Positions 1-9,668 of a DNA stretch of 64,000 nucleotides are shown in pieces (the stretch's first letter is position 1; each line of letters begins with the position of its first letter). Under the pieces are notes generated by a model. The model searched no databases. It had not been told where the DNA came from and was given only the letters and a program-made list of their open reading frames with translations. The DNA is from Lunularia cruciata. Its lineage: Eukaryota > Streptophyta > Marchantiopsida > Lunulariales > Lunulariaceae. The position numbers and the translations under genes were made by a program. The stretch spans positions 30,442,001-30,506,000 of the forward strand of contig OX419757.1 in the NCBI GenBank assembly GCA_948567375.1, in the 5' to 3' direction.

Positions 1-527
1 ATAATATATGCTAAAAGGATGACATAAAGGTATTAAAATCATATCTCTTTCTTTCTATATATTACTTTTACTTTTAAAAGAAGCATAACTATACTGAGTT
101 TAGGTTTGCCTTACATAATTGAGCCTAGGATTACAATGCTTAGGTATATACGTAGCAAAAATAACCCTATTTTGTGGTATATAGAAAAAATCAAAATTTT
201 ATATTTTTAAACCTTATTTTTTGATGATGAGGAGCCATATATTACATACCTTGATCTAGGAATTTTTTTGAACATAGGCGTTGGGAGGAAGACACTTTGA
301 AGGGTTAAATTAATAAAAAATTGAGGCAAAATTTGTAAAATAATATAAGGTTGCTCTAATGAATCAAACTAATTTATTTTTCATGATATGAAGATAAAAA
401 ATTTATACTATCTATACTTTTTTATTAAATTTAGCTCCCATTTAAATAAAATGACCTTTACTCGTTATTAAATTTAGCTTTAAGTAGTCTTACTAAAGGC
501 TCTAGAAATCTAGTGCAATTTGGGTTC
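1..527. other. AT-rich left edge, no gene seen
   Basis: Very AT-rich sequence with no coherent reading frame and no match to the repeat families defined elsewhere in the window. It is either the missing outer half of the A1 3' LTR replaced by other DNA, or the target into which A1 inserted. Confidence 0.5.
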
Positions 528-887
528 TTAACCACTAAGTCAAGGATTTCCCATCCACTTAGTCAAGGATTCCTTCACATGGGCTATCCTTGGACTATAG
601 AAGAATCCAAAACAAAAAGGCTTGCGGGCCCAAGAGTTCTCAACTCTTTCCTCAAAGCCAAACATCTAGGAATAATACTAAGTCAACACACTAGAATCCA
701 AAATAGAGGTGCTCATCTTTTCCACTTCCTCTAAAGTAAGGTCACCACTATCTTAGCTATGACTAACTTTAGCTAATCATGACTATGTAGAAATATACTT
801 TATCTATATATAAATAATATATCTAAAATATTTGTAATACCAAGCTAAATATTACAATACCAAACACATGCATAAATGGATGTTACA
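528..887 (-). repeat. Element A1, truncated 3' LTR
   Basis: Matches the promoter-distal half of the LTR copies at 12050-12729, 42387-43080 and 58478-59225, including the stretch around the word GGCTATCCTTGGACTATAG. It ends at 887 in the family terminus (read on the minus strand as TGTAACATCC) and directly abuts the A1 polypurine tract. The R/U5 half expected to the left is absent, so the element was broken here. An 18 bp unit (CACTAAGTCAAGGATT-like) is duplicated near 532-570. Confidence 0.75.
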
Positions 888-900
888 TTTACCCCCGGAC
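888..900 (-). promoter_or_regulatory. A1 polypurine tract
   Basis: On the minus strand a G-run (GTCCGGGGGTAAA) lies immediately before the LTR start, the place where plus-strand DNA synthesis is primed. A2 has the equivalent at 43081-43092. Confidence 0.55.
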
Positions 901-2326
901 TAATTTTTCACTTTGTCCTCAAAGTGAAGGTCTCTCTACCTCCTATGATACATCTTGAACTTATCATAGTTAATCCTATCAAAGTGTTTTCCTCCCAACT
1001 CCTTGAGATCGTAGGTGTAATTGCGCCACACCTTCTCCATTATGAAAGGTCCAAAGTACTTATCAAAAAATTCTTTTGCACTTTCTTGAATAGAATAAAA
1101 TCAAATAGCATTACCCAATCACCTTCTTTGAAAGGCTCCACCTTCTTCTTGCCTTACCTCTTGTCATAACTCTCCTTTTGTTTCCTTTGGTCTTGCTCCA
1201 CTTGAACCATAGCAACTGCTCTTGCCTCTTCAAACTCCATGAGTTGTTCCTTCCTTGACTCCTCTGCATCACCTCCTTGTGCTTTCTTTAATCTCCTATG
1301 AATGCTTTAGAAGGTTGGACGATCAAAGTAAATAGGTAGGGTAGACTCAATACCATATACCAATTGAAATGGATAATATCCAGTGGAAGTCTTTGTGGTT
1401 GTCCTATACTCCCACAAAATTGCATGAATCCTCTTGTCCCAATGATGTTTAGCCCCCTCCATTTTTTCATCTTTTGCCAACATCATGCACAAGGTCTGAT
1501 TGGTTCTCTCCGCCAAGCCATTGGAATTTGGCTTATAGGATGTAGTTATTTTATGTGTGACAGAGAAATGTCGTAGCATGGCTGTAGTAATGCTTTGTGT
1601 AAACTCTCATCTTCTATCAAAAACCAACTCCAAAGGGCATCCAAACCTAATGATTATGCTTTCATAAAGAAATCACCAACTTCATCTTCATTCTTGTCCC
1701 TCAATGGTCTAGCCTCAACCCACTTGGTAAGGTAACACTAACTACCACAATATACCAATTGTTCTTGGGTTCTATTGATTGGACCTACAAAATCAATTCT
1801 CCACTTCTCAAAAGGTCCTAGCAATGGAATTGATCTAAGTGGTGGAGTGGATGTAGACTTTCTAGCAAAAGCTTGAAAAACATGACAAGTTTTGCAATAA
1901 TCAAGACAATCCTTGAAAATCCCTCTCCAATAGTAACTTGCATCTAGAATCTTGAAAGCAATCACTTTTCCTACAAAGTGTCCTCTATATACTAAAACTT
2001 TATGAAACTCTTTTATGAGTATGATAGACTCTTCCTTACACACTGCTCTTTGAAGTAGACCATCTGCTCCTTGAATAATATCCTCCACCATTGTGTAAGG
2101 TCTAGATCTTGCTGCAAGGGCCTTCCTCTCCCTAGCATGCATCCATTCTGGATAGTACCTCTTGTCACAAAATCCACAATCTCCTTGTACTCCTCTGGAA
2201 CCTGTTGAGTGGCAGAGATTGTCATCAGTTCCTCATTTGGGAAGGAATCATCCATTGGCTCATCTCCATCATGATCATAGGCTCTAGATAACAAATCAGC
2301 ATTTGCATGTTTCTTTCCTGGGCTAT
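895..2326 (-). pseudogene. pol: A1 integrase, C-terminal two thirds of pol
   Basis: Integrase of a Ty3/gypsy element, broken by stops and frameshifts. Minus-strand fragments give, in order: the zinc-binding domain (GHFVGK, then CX2C in CKTC, near 1950-2080); the first catalytic Asp in KWRIDFVGPI (about 1795); a second-Asp region reading FDRR-stop-EF (about 1600); the catalytic Glu in NGLAERTNQTL (about 1500); and a C-terminal GPY/F-type motif KYFGPFIMEKVW (about 1040). There is no chromodomain, and the next thing downstream is the polypurine tract and LTR. The frame is interrupted at 2326 by B1 and resumes at 8774. The style (GHFAGK-type zinc finger, EGDWV, Asp-type primer site) suggests the non-chromovirus OTA branch, but I cannot assign the lineage firmly. 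Confidence 0.8.
2322..2326. repeat. B1 target-site duplication, left (GCTAT)
   Basis: GCTAT occurs immediately left of the B1 LTR and again at 8774-8778 right of it. Removing B1 plus one copy restores a continuous A-family RNase H/IN junction of the kind seen uninterrupted in A3 near 40615-40640. Confidence 0.93.
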
Positions 2327-2857
2327 TGTAATACTCCGAGGACAAGAGAAGAGAGAAAACACAAATTGCACACTCAAACATTCGATGCCCCAAGGGAGCA
2401 CCTTCTCTTTATTATATAGACAAAGAGGATCTCCTCCAAGGAAGCTCCACCATAGGATTAGGGACACAGATAGGTGACATGTCAGCAAGCTCCACCCTTG
2501 GATTACTTACTTGGATGGGTGACGTGTCTGGTCTAGGTCCTATCTGGTTGGTCAAACGAGCTTTGACCAACCAGATTAGTAGAAGTCCCCTTTTGGTGAT
2601 ACCTCTTTCTGATCTGTTTAGTCCATCATGTGTAACATCCTTCCAGATGTTACCAAACCAATTCTCACCTTTAAATCATATGTCTAGCTATTGGTTCTAA
2701 GGTTCTCAAGTCTATTTCGGTTTCTGCCCTATTTGTAGAAGTACTCTTTTGGTGATACTTCTATCTGATCTATTTTGACCATCATGTATAACATTATTCT
2801 AGATGTTACCAAACCAAATTTCACATCTAGATCATATGGCTAACCCTTGGTATTACA
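2327..2857 (-). repeat. B1 3' LTR, internally deleted
   Basis: Starts TGTAATACTCCGAGG and ends TTGGTATTACA. It is 531 bp against 743 bp for its partner at 8031-8773; a block of about 212 bp (present at about 8270-8483) is missing, otherwise the two are near-identical. The promoter TATATAAT box reads on the minus strand at 2411-2418. Confidence 0.92.
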
Positions 2858-2873
2858 GACCTTCCTCCTTTTA
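2858..2873 (-). promoter_or_regulatory. B1 polypurine tract
   Basis: Minus-strand AAAAGGAGGAAGGTC sits directly before the 3' LTR. B2 has AAAAGGAGGGAGGTC at 44331-44346. Confidence 0.85.
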
Positions 2874-4271
2874 AGACGTAACGTCCTCGTTGTGCAATTG
2901 TTGCTCAAATGCTTGCACCAACACTGGTGCATGTGCCAAATTGGCAGCGGGTTCCCAGGTTGCTTCATAGAGGGGGTAACCTTTCCATTGTACTAGATAT
3001 TCCACCCGCGGATGGCGAGTACCACGCATGCGCTTTTGGAGAATCTGCTCCACTTCATATTCCTCTGTGCCATCAATGACTGTCGGACAAGGTCAAATGT
3101 CTTGTGTGGAAGTACCTTGGCCTGATCGGGGAGCATATCTGCGTAATAGGGAGACATGGAACACTAGATGGATCATCATGTGTGGTGGTAGCTCAAGGTG
3201 ATAGGCCACAGCGCTGATGCGACGAAGAATCGAGAAAGGCCCAATAAAACGAGGTCTGAGCTTACGAGATCCAACTAATGTGAGGTTGGTTGTTGATAGC
3301 CACACTTGATCCCCAACATTGAACTCCATGTGCCTACGGTGTGCATCAGCATACTGCTTTTGTCGATTTTGCGCAATCTGTAACCTATGCTTGGCGCTCT
3401 CCACACCTTGTTGGATTCTAGAAACAAATGTGTTGACTGCATCAACCTTGGTAGTCACTGGACGGATCTTCATCAAGCTAGAAGGTGTGAAGGGATGCTC
3501 ACCATACATGAGGAAGAACGGAGTGACTTGGGTGGAGGCATTCACTGAATTGTTGTAAGCAAATTCCACCAACGGTAGTAGGGTGTCCCACCTCTCTTGC
3601 TCTTCTAAGGTGAAGCCGCATAACATGTCTTCAATCGTGCGATTGGCCCGCTCTGTTTGGCCATCTGTTTGTGGGTGGTAAGCTGTAGACATGGCCAACT
3701 TGGTTTTGAAGAAACCAAAGAGTGTTTGCCAAAACAAACTGGTGAATTGGGTGCCTCTATCGGTGATGAGTACTCTAGACAAGCCATGGTGAGCAAAGAC
3801 TGCATCTAAGTATAGTTGAGCTAGTTGTGGAGCAGTCACCTCCTTGGTGGTAGGGCGGACATGAATCATTTTGCTGAGCCGGTCCACAAAGACCACAATG
3901 GAGTCAAACCCTGAGGTGGTCTTGGGTAATTCACAGACGAGATCCATACTCACTTGTTCCCAACGTTGGGTAGGAGTGGGAAGAGGTTGAAGGAGCCCTG
4001 CAGGAGCTTGATTAGAAGCTTTGTTCTGTTGACAAAGTAGGCAGCTATGCACATAGTCCATCACGTCATTGCTCATCTTGGGCCAATAGTAATGGCGCTT
4101 GACTGCCTCCAAGGTCTTGTCCACTCCAACATGAGCTGCAATGGCCGAATCATGACATTCCGCTAGAATGGTGGTGCGTAATTCAGGGACATTTGGGATC
4201 CACAATCGGCCCTCCCAAAAGGTGAGTCCTTGGGTGCTGGTGACACCTTTGGACGATTGTGCTTCTACAAT
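2871..4271 (-). pseudogene. pol: B1 integrase with C-terminal chromodomain
   Basis: The main open part (4205-3093, 370 codons) is a nearly complete integrase. It has a zinc-binding H-X6-H-X29-C-X2-C array (residues 18, 25, 55, 58). The catalytic triad is visible as SMDLV, ITDRGTQF and the Glu in DGQTERANRT, and the GPY/F-like module as KLRPRFIGPFSIL. An in-frame TGA after STQDI separates it from a chromodomain (3090-2871) with EYLVQWKGY and ATWEP. Upstream, a TAG at about 4271 (CAG/CAA in B2) separates it from RNase H. Integrase inserts the cDNA; the chromodomain is the chromovirus hallmark. The TGA before the chromodomain is also present in B2. Confidence 0.93.
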
Positions 4272-6305
4272 CTATGGATCAGTTTTTGTAGCAGCTAGAA
4301 TCTCTTGCCAAAATTTAGGGTTAATCTTAACCTCTGCCGCCAAGTTGTTGGCCATTGGCATGCGGGTGAATGCATCTGCAAGCTGCTTCTTACCTTCCAT
4401 ATAAGTGATTGTCATGTTGAAGCGTTGTTGCCACTCTGCCCACCGAATTTGGCAATGAGATAGATCCTTCTGCGTCTCAAGGTAGACTAGAGGTTTGTGG
4501 TCTGTCTCTACTACAAATGCCTTCTTGCCCAGGTAGTGCTTCCAATGCTTGGTTGCTAGAATGATGGCCAGCTCTTCTCGTTCTGTGGTGTGGTAGTTGC
4601 GCTCTGCCAATAACAACTTTCAAGAGAAATATGCAATTGGATGCCATCCGTCATGCCACTCTTGTTGTGGGACTGCTCTTATTGCTATGCCTGATGCATC
4701 CGTAGCTAACTCGATTGGACGTTTTGGGTCATCCCACTTCAAGATTGGTGCATGTAGCAAGGCGGCCTTCAATTCTTGAAAGGCCAACTCTTGTGCAGTT
4801 CCCCATGTCCACTTCTTCCCCTTGCCAAGTAGTGCCGTTAAAGGCTGTGCAACCTTGGAGAAGTCCTTGACAAATCTACGATAGAATCCCGTCAACCCCA
4901 AGAAGCTCTTAAGTTGAGTCTGACCTTCTGGGGCACTCCATTTTTGAGTGACCTCTATTTTATCTGTCAATACTTGAATGCCCTCTGCACTTACTCTATG
5001 CCCTAAGTAGTCTACTTCAGACTTGCCAAACTCACAATTTGAGATTTTGGCATACAACTGATTTTGTCTTAGAATCTGGAGGACCTCTCGTATATGTTGT
5101 TTGTGTTCTGTCATCGTGCTACTATATACTAAGATATCATCCAAGAAGACGATAACAGACTTATCTAAGTATGGACAAAATATGTCATTCATTAGGCTCA
5201 TGAAAGTGGCAGGCGCATTGGTGAGGCCAAAAGGCATCACAAGATACTCAAAGTGGCCATACCTGGTTCGAAAGGCAGTTTTGTACACATCCTCCTCTGC
5301 AATTCGGATTTGATTGTAACCGCTCGGCAAGTCCAATTTGGTGAAGTATCTCGCTCCATGGAGTTGATCAAATAGGTCATCCATGCGAGGTAAGGGGTAT
5401 TTGTTCTTCACTATTTGCTGATTGAGACCCCGATAGTCAATGCACATGCGCATTGTACCATCCTTCTTCTTCACAAACAAGACAGGGGCCCCATATGGTG
5501 ATACGCTAGGTTGGATGAACCCTTTCTGTAGCATCTCCTCAATTTGAGTCTTACACTCCTCCAACTCATGAGGTGATAGGCAATATGGGGCCTTACAAGG
5601 AGGTGTCTTCTCCGGGAGTGTCTCTATTTTGTGATCTACTCGCCTTTTAGGTGGTAATCCTGAGGGTAGATCATCAGGAAAGACATCTTGAAACTCATCC
5701 ACTACATCCTTCAATTTCTTAGGAATTTGTCCAGCGAGTTGTGCACTTTGGACTTCTCTTATTAGACCCATAAAACATCTATCGGTCTTACAGACAATTG
5801 TTGTCCCTACGACATATAGAGGCAGTTTCTGCCTGTGTGATTTTTCTTTAACCCCAATGATTGACCATTGGTGGGTTCTCACTAATTTCTTCCTCCAATC
5901 TACCATTGGGTTGTACTGCTCCATCCATGGCATGCCTAAAATTGCATCATAACGGGCTAATTGTATCACTCGCCACTCAATTGCTTCCTGATATTCTCCT
6001 ACAGAGAGGGTTACCCATCTAGGTAATGATTCAATCCTCTCTGTTTGCCCATTTGGTAACTCTACTTCTTCACTTCCATCTCTCTCTAGATCCATTCCCA
6101 AGCTTATTGCAACAGAGCAAGACAAGAAATTCTCTGTTGCTCCCGAATCTATTAATACTCTCACTTGATTACCTTCTAGGATTCCATTCACGACAATCAA
6201 TTGTGAGGTTGCCTTTTGGGATCTTTGCGCATTACTCTTCTTCTTTCCCTCGCTTCTCTGCTTCCTTATTGAGCCAGTAAGGCCGCAAGGTACATTTACT
6301 GGCAA
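4272..6305 (-). pseudogene. pol: B1 protease, reverse transcriptase and RNase H
   Basis: The frame from 6305 to 4620 (561 codons) holds an aspartic protease with [10 protein letters not shown] (active Asp near residue 53), then RT. RT motifs visible are [43 protein letters not shown] and the catalytic FLDDILVYS, followed by the connection domain [12 protein letters not shown] and the start of RNase H (ELATDASG). A TGA at about 4620 (AYFS-stop-KLL) interrupts RNase H, which continues in the same frame (4616-4272) with TEREELA and VETDHKPL. The TGA replaces a position usually Arg in this family and is shared with B2. The enzymes would copy element RNA into cDNA in cytoplasmic particles. Confidence 0.94.
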
Positions 6306-6389
6306 TCTTTGTTTTCCAAAGTGGTTTCCACCTCCTCCTCTTCAATGTGCCTCTCCATGTTGTTCAAAGATTGCCTGTATGAAGGCCGA

Positions 6390-7427
6390 GGGCCTCTAGG
6401 GAAACGAGTGCGACAATTGGTAGATATGTGCCCAATACGGCCACAATTGTAACAACGGCGTTGTTCTCCTCGAGTCCCTTCTCCTTGTAGGACTCCATCT
6501 CTTTGTTCTTCTACCCGTCCCCGCTCTCCTTGGAGCGGCCGTGCTCCTCGATCCCGGAATCAAAGGTTGCCCAATTCCATCGGAATTGGTCCACCCATGT
6601 GTGGCATTTCTGCCCAATGATGTTGAGGTGAAACTACTCCTTCACCTCCACCTAATGCTCCGGCTATTCTCTACACACAAGCAATAGCTTCAAATACCGT
6701 GCGAGGGTTTTGCACCATGGCTTCTTGGCAAATCCGCTTTCAATTCAATTCAAATTCAATTCAATTCAATTCAAATGAGGGCTTTCAACCCTCATTTGAA
6801 ATTAATGAGAGCCTCTGCTGGACTCATGTCGGTAATTGCGACTTGTAGATCCAGAAATGCCTCCACATACTCTTGTACGCTATTCTTCTGTCTCAATCCC
6901 CATAGTCGGGTTCGAGCCATCTGCACAGAATCCATCAATTGGAAATTCTTGAGCAGTCCTTCTTGCATTGCTGTCCATGTGACCTCCCTTCTCTCTGCCA
7001 GCATGGATTGTTCCCAAGCATCATACCATGTGAGGGCTTTATTGGTCAAGTACCCACAGGCAAACATGCCTGCAGCATGCTCTGTGATCTTTGTTGAGAA
7101 CAATCAAAAATATAGATTCATTCTCAAGATCCAATTCTCCACTACTCCCATCGTACGCTGCCCCTTGTAAGGATCGATGTTGCAGGTCTTGTTCATCCGG
7201 AGTAGCAATGTGGGTTCATCGTTGATAGGGTTCATAGGCACGGGTACCTCTCCAAGTACTTCAGTCGCAGGTACTGGGTTTTGAGACGCCTCTTCTTCTT
7301 GCATGGCTTGATCGTTCCTGAGAATCTGCACTTGAATTTGCAATGTCTCCATGGTCATCTTAATCTCTCAAAATTCATTCAACATCCCTTGCATTCCTTG
7401 CACCAGCTCTTGCAACTGCGGATCCAT
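6390..7427 (-). pseudogene. gag: B1 gag (capsid/nucleocapsid)
   Basis: Start chosen at the ATG at 7427 (MDPQLQELVQGMQG-type N terminus, as in B2). Pieces at 7358-7104 and 7103-6792 cover the capsid region, including LTWYDAWE. A perfect CCHC zinc knuckle CYNCGRIGHISTNC (CX2CX4HX4C) lies at 6413-6454. The middle of the gene is damaged by an AATTC-type repeat and hairpin at 6739-6798, which shift the frame relative to the intact B2 gag (47836-48855). Gag forms the particle and binds RNA. Confidence 0.88.
6739..6798. repeat. AATTC microsatellite plus perfect hairpin inside B1 gag
   Basis: Several CAATT/CAAATT units run to 6771, followed by a 27 bp inverted repeat: arms CAAATGAGGG (6772-6781) and CCCTCATTTG (6789-6798) with a 7 bp loop. 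B2 lacks both at the homologous site, so this is a copy-specific insertion, probably made by template switching. Confidence 0.85.
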
Positions 7428-7460
7428 GGTTCCTGCAACACCCAATTGCTAACATCTACT

Positions 7461-7664
7461 TCAATACAGAGTCAATATAATCACTCTGGAAGATGCATGA
7501 ACTATCGGAACTACCATTGGGACCTCAGAAGCTATCACTCGTTGATAATACTCCTCACCAAAATTCCTAACCACAAAATCTCTAAACATCAATTTTGGCC
7601 CCACTACATAACGGATTTCTACTTGAGTGTTGAAAGGGAGAGGATTTGGGACATTCATATCCAT
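7461..7664 (-). CDS. B1 leader ORF L2, unknown 67-aa protein
   Basis: Open frame between the primer site and gag, ending just upstream of the gag ATG. I recognise no known family. It is conserved in B2 (48889-49092) with only a few substitutions. Its core FGEEYYQRV...P...P matches the core of L1 (FGAEFMDRV...P...P), so L1 and L2 look like a tandem duplication of a roughly 55-residue module. L2 begins 4 nt after the L1 stop in a different frame in both copies, so expression would need reinitiation, splicing or frameshifting. No signal peptide or membrane segment is evident. Confidence 0.6.
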   Translation of the reverse strand: MDMNVPNPLPFNTQVEIRYVVGPKLMFRDFVVRNFGEEYYQRVIASEVPMVVPIVHASSRVIILTLY

Positions 7665-7668
7665 ATTA

Positions 7669-7890
7669 TCATAATAGAATGTAGATCGTCAAATCCCACT
7701 CTCTGTCATATATCACCACAGGTAGAATCACCGGGTTTGGTGAGTTCATCACTCTGTCCATGAATTCCGCACCAAAGTGATAAACTAGCGATACTCTCAT
7801 CTGCTCACGCTGGATGTACATAACCTTGATGTGGAATGGGTTTGAGAATGGAAAGCTAGGTGCGGGAAATTGTCCCCCCGGCGCATCCAT
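7669..7890 (-). CDS. B1 leader ORF L1, unknown 73-aa protein
   Basis: The first ATG frame downstream of the primer binding site. It starts MDAP and contains FPFSNPFHIKV and FGAEFMDRVMNS. B2 carries it at 49097-49318 with about five substitutions and the same stop. It is related to L2 (shared FGxE, RV, S, PxxxPxV spacing). Function is unknown; plausible roles are a gag N-terminal extension or an accessory protein. A chance ORF is less likely because two related modules are both preserved. Confidence 0.6.
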   Translation of the reverse strand: MDAPGGQFPAPSFPFSNPFHIKVMYIQREQMRVSLVYHFGAEFMDRVMNSPNPVILPVVIYDREWDLTIYILL

Positions 7891-8017
7891 CCCATCCGCT
7901 CTCTAAAGTTCTTCCTAAGTCTAGCGATTACTCTATGTTCTCCACCTCAAATTACTCAGTTTCAATAGTTCGTGCTATTCCAAGAGGGGTGATCCACTCT
8001 CTTGGACTAGAACACTC

Positions 8018-8029
8018 GCTCTGATACCA
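8018..8029 (-). promoter_or_regulatory. B1 primer binding site (initiator tRNA-Met)
   Basis: The minus strand reads TGGTATCAGAGC, the standard plant iMet primer site, one base inside the 5' LTR. B2 has TGGTATCAAAGC at 49446-49457. Confidence 0.95.
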
Positions 8030-8030
8030 T

Positions 8031-8773
8031 TTTTATACTCCGAGGACAAGAGAAGAGAGAAAACACAAATTGCACACTCAAACATTTGATGCCCCAAGGG
8101 AGCACCTTCTCTTTATTATATAGACAAAGAGGATCTCCTCCAAGGAAGCTCCACCATAGGATTAAGGACACAGATAGGTGACATGTCAGCAAGCTCCACC
8201 CTTGGATTACTTACTTGGATGGGTGACCTGTCTAGTCTAGGTCCTATCTGGTTGGTCAAACGAGTTTTCACCAGAGGGAATCTTTTAGGGAATCTTCCTG
8301 TAGGAATCTCAGAATCACATGAGTAAGGTACCGTTGGAAAGCTCTCGACAAGACAAACCAGGGTGGAGGGAAGGCCAGCCTTTCCTCTGTTGGGGGGGGG
8401 GGAAATATGCACATTTTTGAGGCCTAATTCATCCGTTTAGGCCTCCGAAATTGTCTTCAAAGATTTTGGGCATATTTTGGTTCCTACTCTATTAGTAGAA
8501 GTCCCCTTTTGGTGATACCTCTTTCTGATCTGTTTAGTCCATCATGTGTAACATCCTTCCAGATGTTACCAAACCAATTCTCACCTTTAAATCATATGTC
8601 TAGCTATTGGTTCTAAGGTTCTCAAGTCTATTTCGGTTTCTGCCCTATTAGTAGAAGTACTCTTTTGGTGATACTTCTATCTGATCTATTTTGACCATCA
8701 TGTATAACATCATTCTAGATGTTACCAAACCGAATTTCACATCTAGAGCATATGGCTAACCCTTGGTATTACA
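8031..8773 (-). repeat. B1 5' LTR
   Basis: 743 bp, full length, ending TTGGTATTACA at 8773. The inner terminus has decayed from TGTAATAC to TTTTATAC. The minus-strand TATATAAT promoter box is at 8115-8122, leaving a short R/U5 of about 85 bp. A G-run of about ten lies at 8392-8402. Confidence 0.93.
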
Positions 8774-9110
8774 GCTATCCTCAATGGTGTAGTCATACTC
8801 AGACAAGAGTATCATCCACCTTGCTAGTCTCCCTTCAACATAAGGCTTGTTGAAGATGTACTTCAAAGCCTTGTGATCCATGACAATGGTGGCTTTCCTT
8901 CCAATCAAGTAGTGTCTAAACTTCTTGAGACCAAAGATCATTGCCAATCCTTCTCTCTCTGTGATAGAGTAGTTCTTCTCTACTAAAACCATCTGTCTAC
9001 TAGCATCAGCTATTAGATAATCATGCCCATCTTGGTCGTCTTATTGACTAAGAGTGCGTCCTATAGATACATTAGAAGCATCAATGTAGAGGATGAAAGG
9101 CTTACTCTAA
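8774..9110 (-). pseudogene. pol: A1 RNase H fragment
   Basis: Resumes A1 pol after the B1 insertion, starting with the right GCTAT duplication (8774-8778). The frame 8992-8756 reads ITEREGLAMIFGLKKFRHYL and VMDHKALKYIF, the RNase H signature of Ty3/gypsy pol. The corresponding A3 segment at 40600-40850 is uninterrupted. Confidence 0.85.
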
Positions 9111-9660
9111 TCAAGTTTTAGCAAGAATTGGAGCTACAACAAGGGATTGCTTGAGCTCCTCAAAAGCTTTGAGAGCCTCCTTGTATTCTAAAATCACCAT
9201 GTAATCTACAACCTTCTTCACGTAGATGGTCAATGCATAAGCCTTGTTGGAAAATGAGAAGATGAACCTCCTATAGTACCCAACCATCCCCAAGAATTGG
9301 CATAACTTTGTCAAGCTTGAAGGGAATGGAGGTCTGAGATTTTCCTCACCTTCTCAAGATCAACTGCTATTCAATCCTTGGAGATGATGTGCCCCAAAAG
9401 TTGACCTTCTTCACATCCAAAAATTCACTTCTCTGGGTTGAGTGATGCATTTGCCTCATCCAAGCATTGCAAGATCTTGATTAGGTGGTCAAAGTGATCC
9501 TCCTTGCTCCCATAGACACAAAAGTTATCAATGAAGTCTCTCATAAATTTCCCAATGAAGGGTTCAAATACCTTGTTCATGAATAGTTGGAACGTGGCTG
9601 GAGCATTGCAAAGCCCAAAAGGCATGACTTTGAAAGAGTAACTCAACCACATTTATAGAT
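9111..9660 (-). pseudogene. pol: A1 reverse transcriptase, C-terminal half
   Basis: Two minus-strand fragments. 9652-9425 carries KVMPFGLCNAPATFQ and the active-site loop as FIDNF (the second Asp of the FxDD motif is changed to Asn, so catalytically dead). 9314-9111 carries FLGMVGYYRRFI. The N-terminal half of RT and the protease are missing; the sequence runs straight into gag at about 9665. A3 retains the region (41470-42386), so A1 has a deletion. Confidence 0.85.
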
Positions 9661-9668
9661 GTTATCTC

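Larger units (their letters stand above)
2327..8773 (-). mobile_element. B1, chromovirus LTR retrotransposon nested in A1
   Basis: A structurally complete 6.4 kb Ty3/gypsy chromovirus on the minus strand. Right to left: 5' LTR (8031-8773), tRNA-iMet primer site, two leader ORFs, gag, protease-RT-RNase H, integrase with chromodomain, polypurine tract, 3' LTR (2327-2857). It has LTR termini TGTAATAC...GGTATTACA and a perfect 5 bp duplication. Coding regions carry several stops, many readable as C-to-T changes (CGA to TGA, CAG to TAG), so this copy is not autonomous. The chromodomain infers targeting to histone-modified chromatin, as known for chromoviruses. Confidence 0.93.

Noticed and set aside
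7281-7763. 160-aa plus-strand open frame
   Set aside because: Shadow of B1 gag and L2 on the other strand; no coding signal, and the B2 equivalent is broken.
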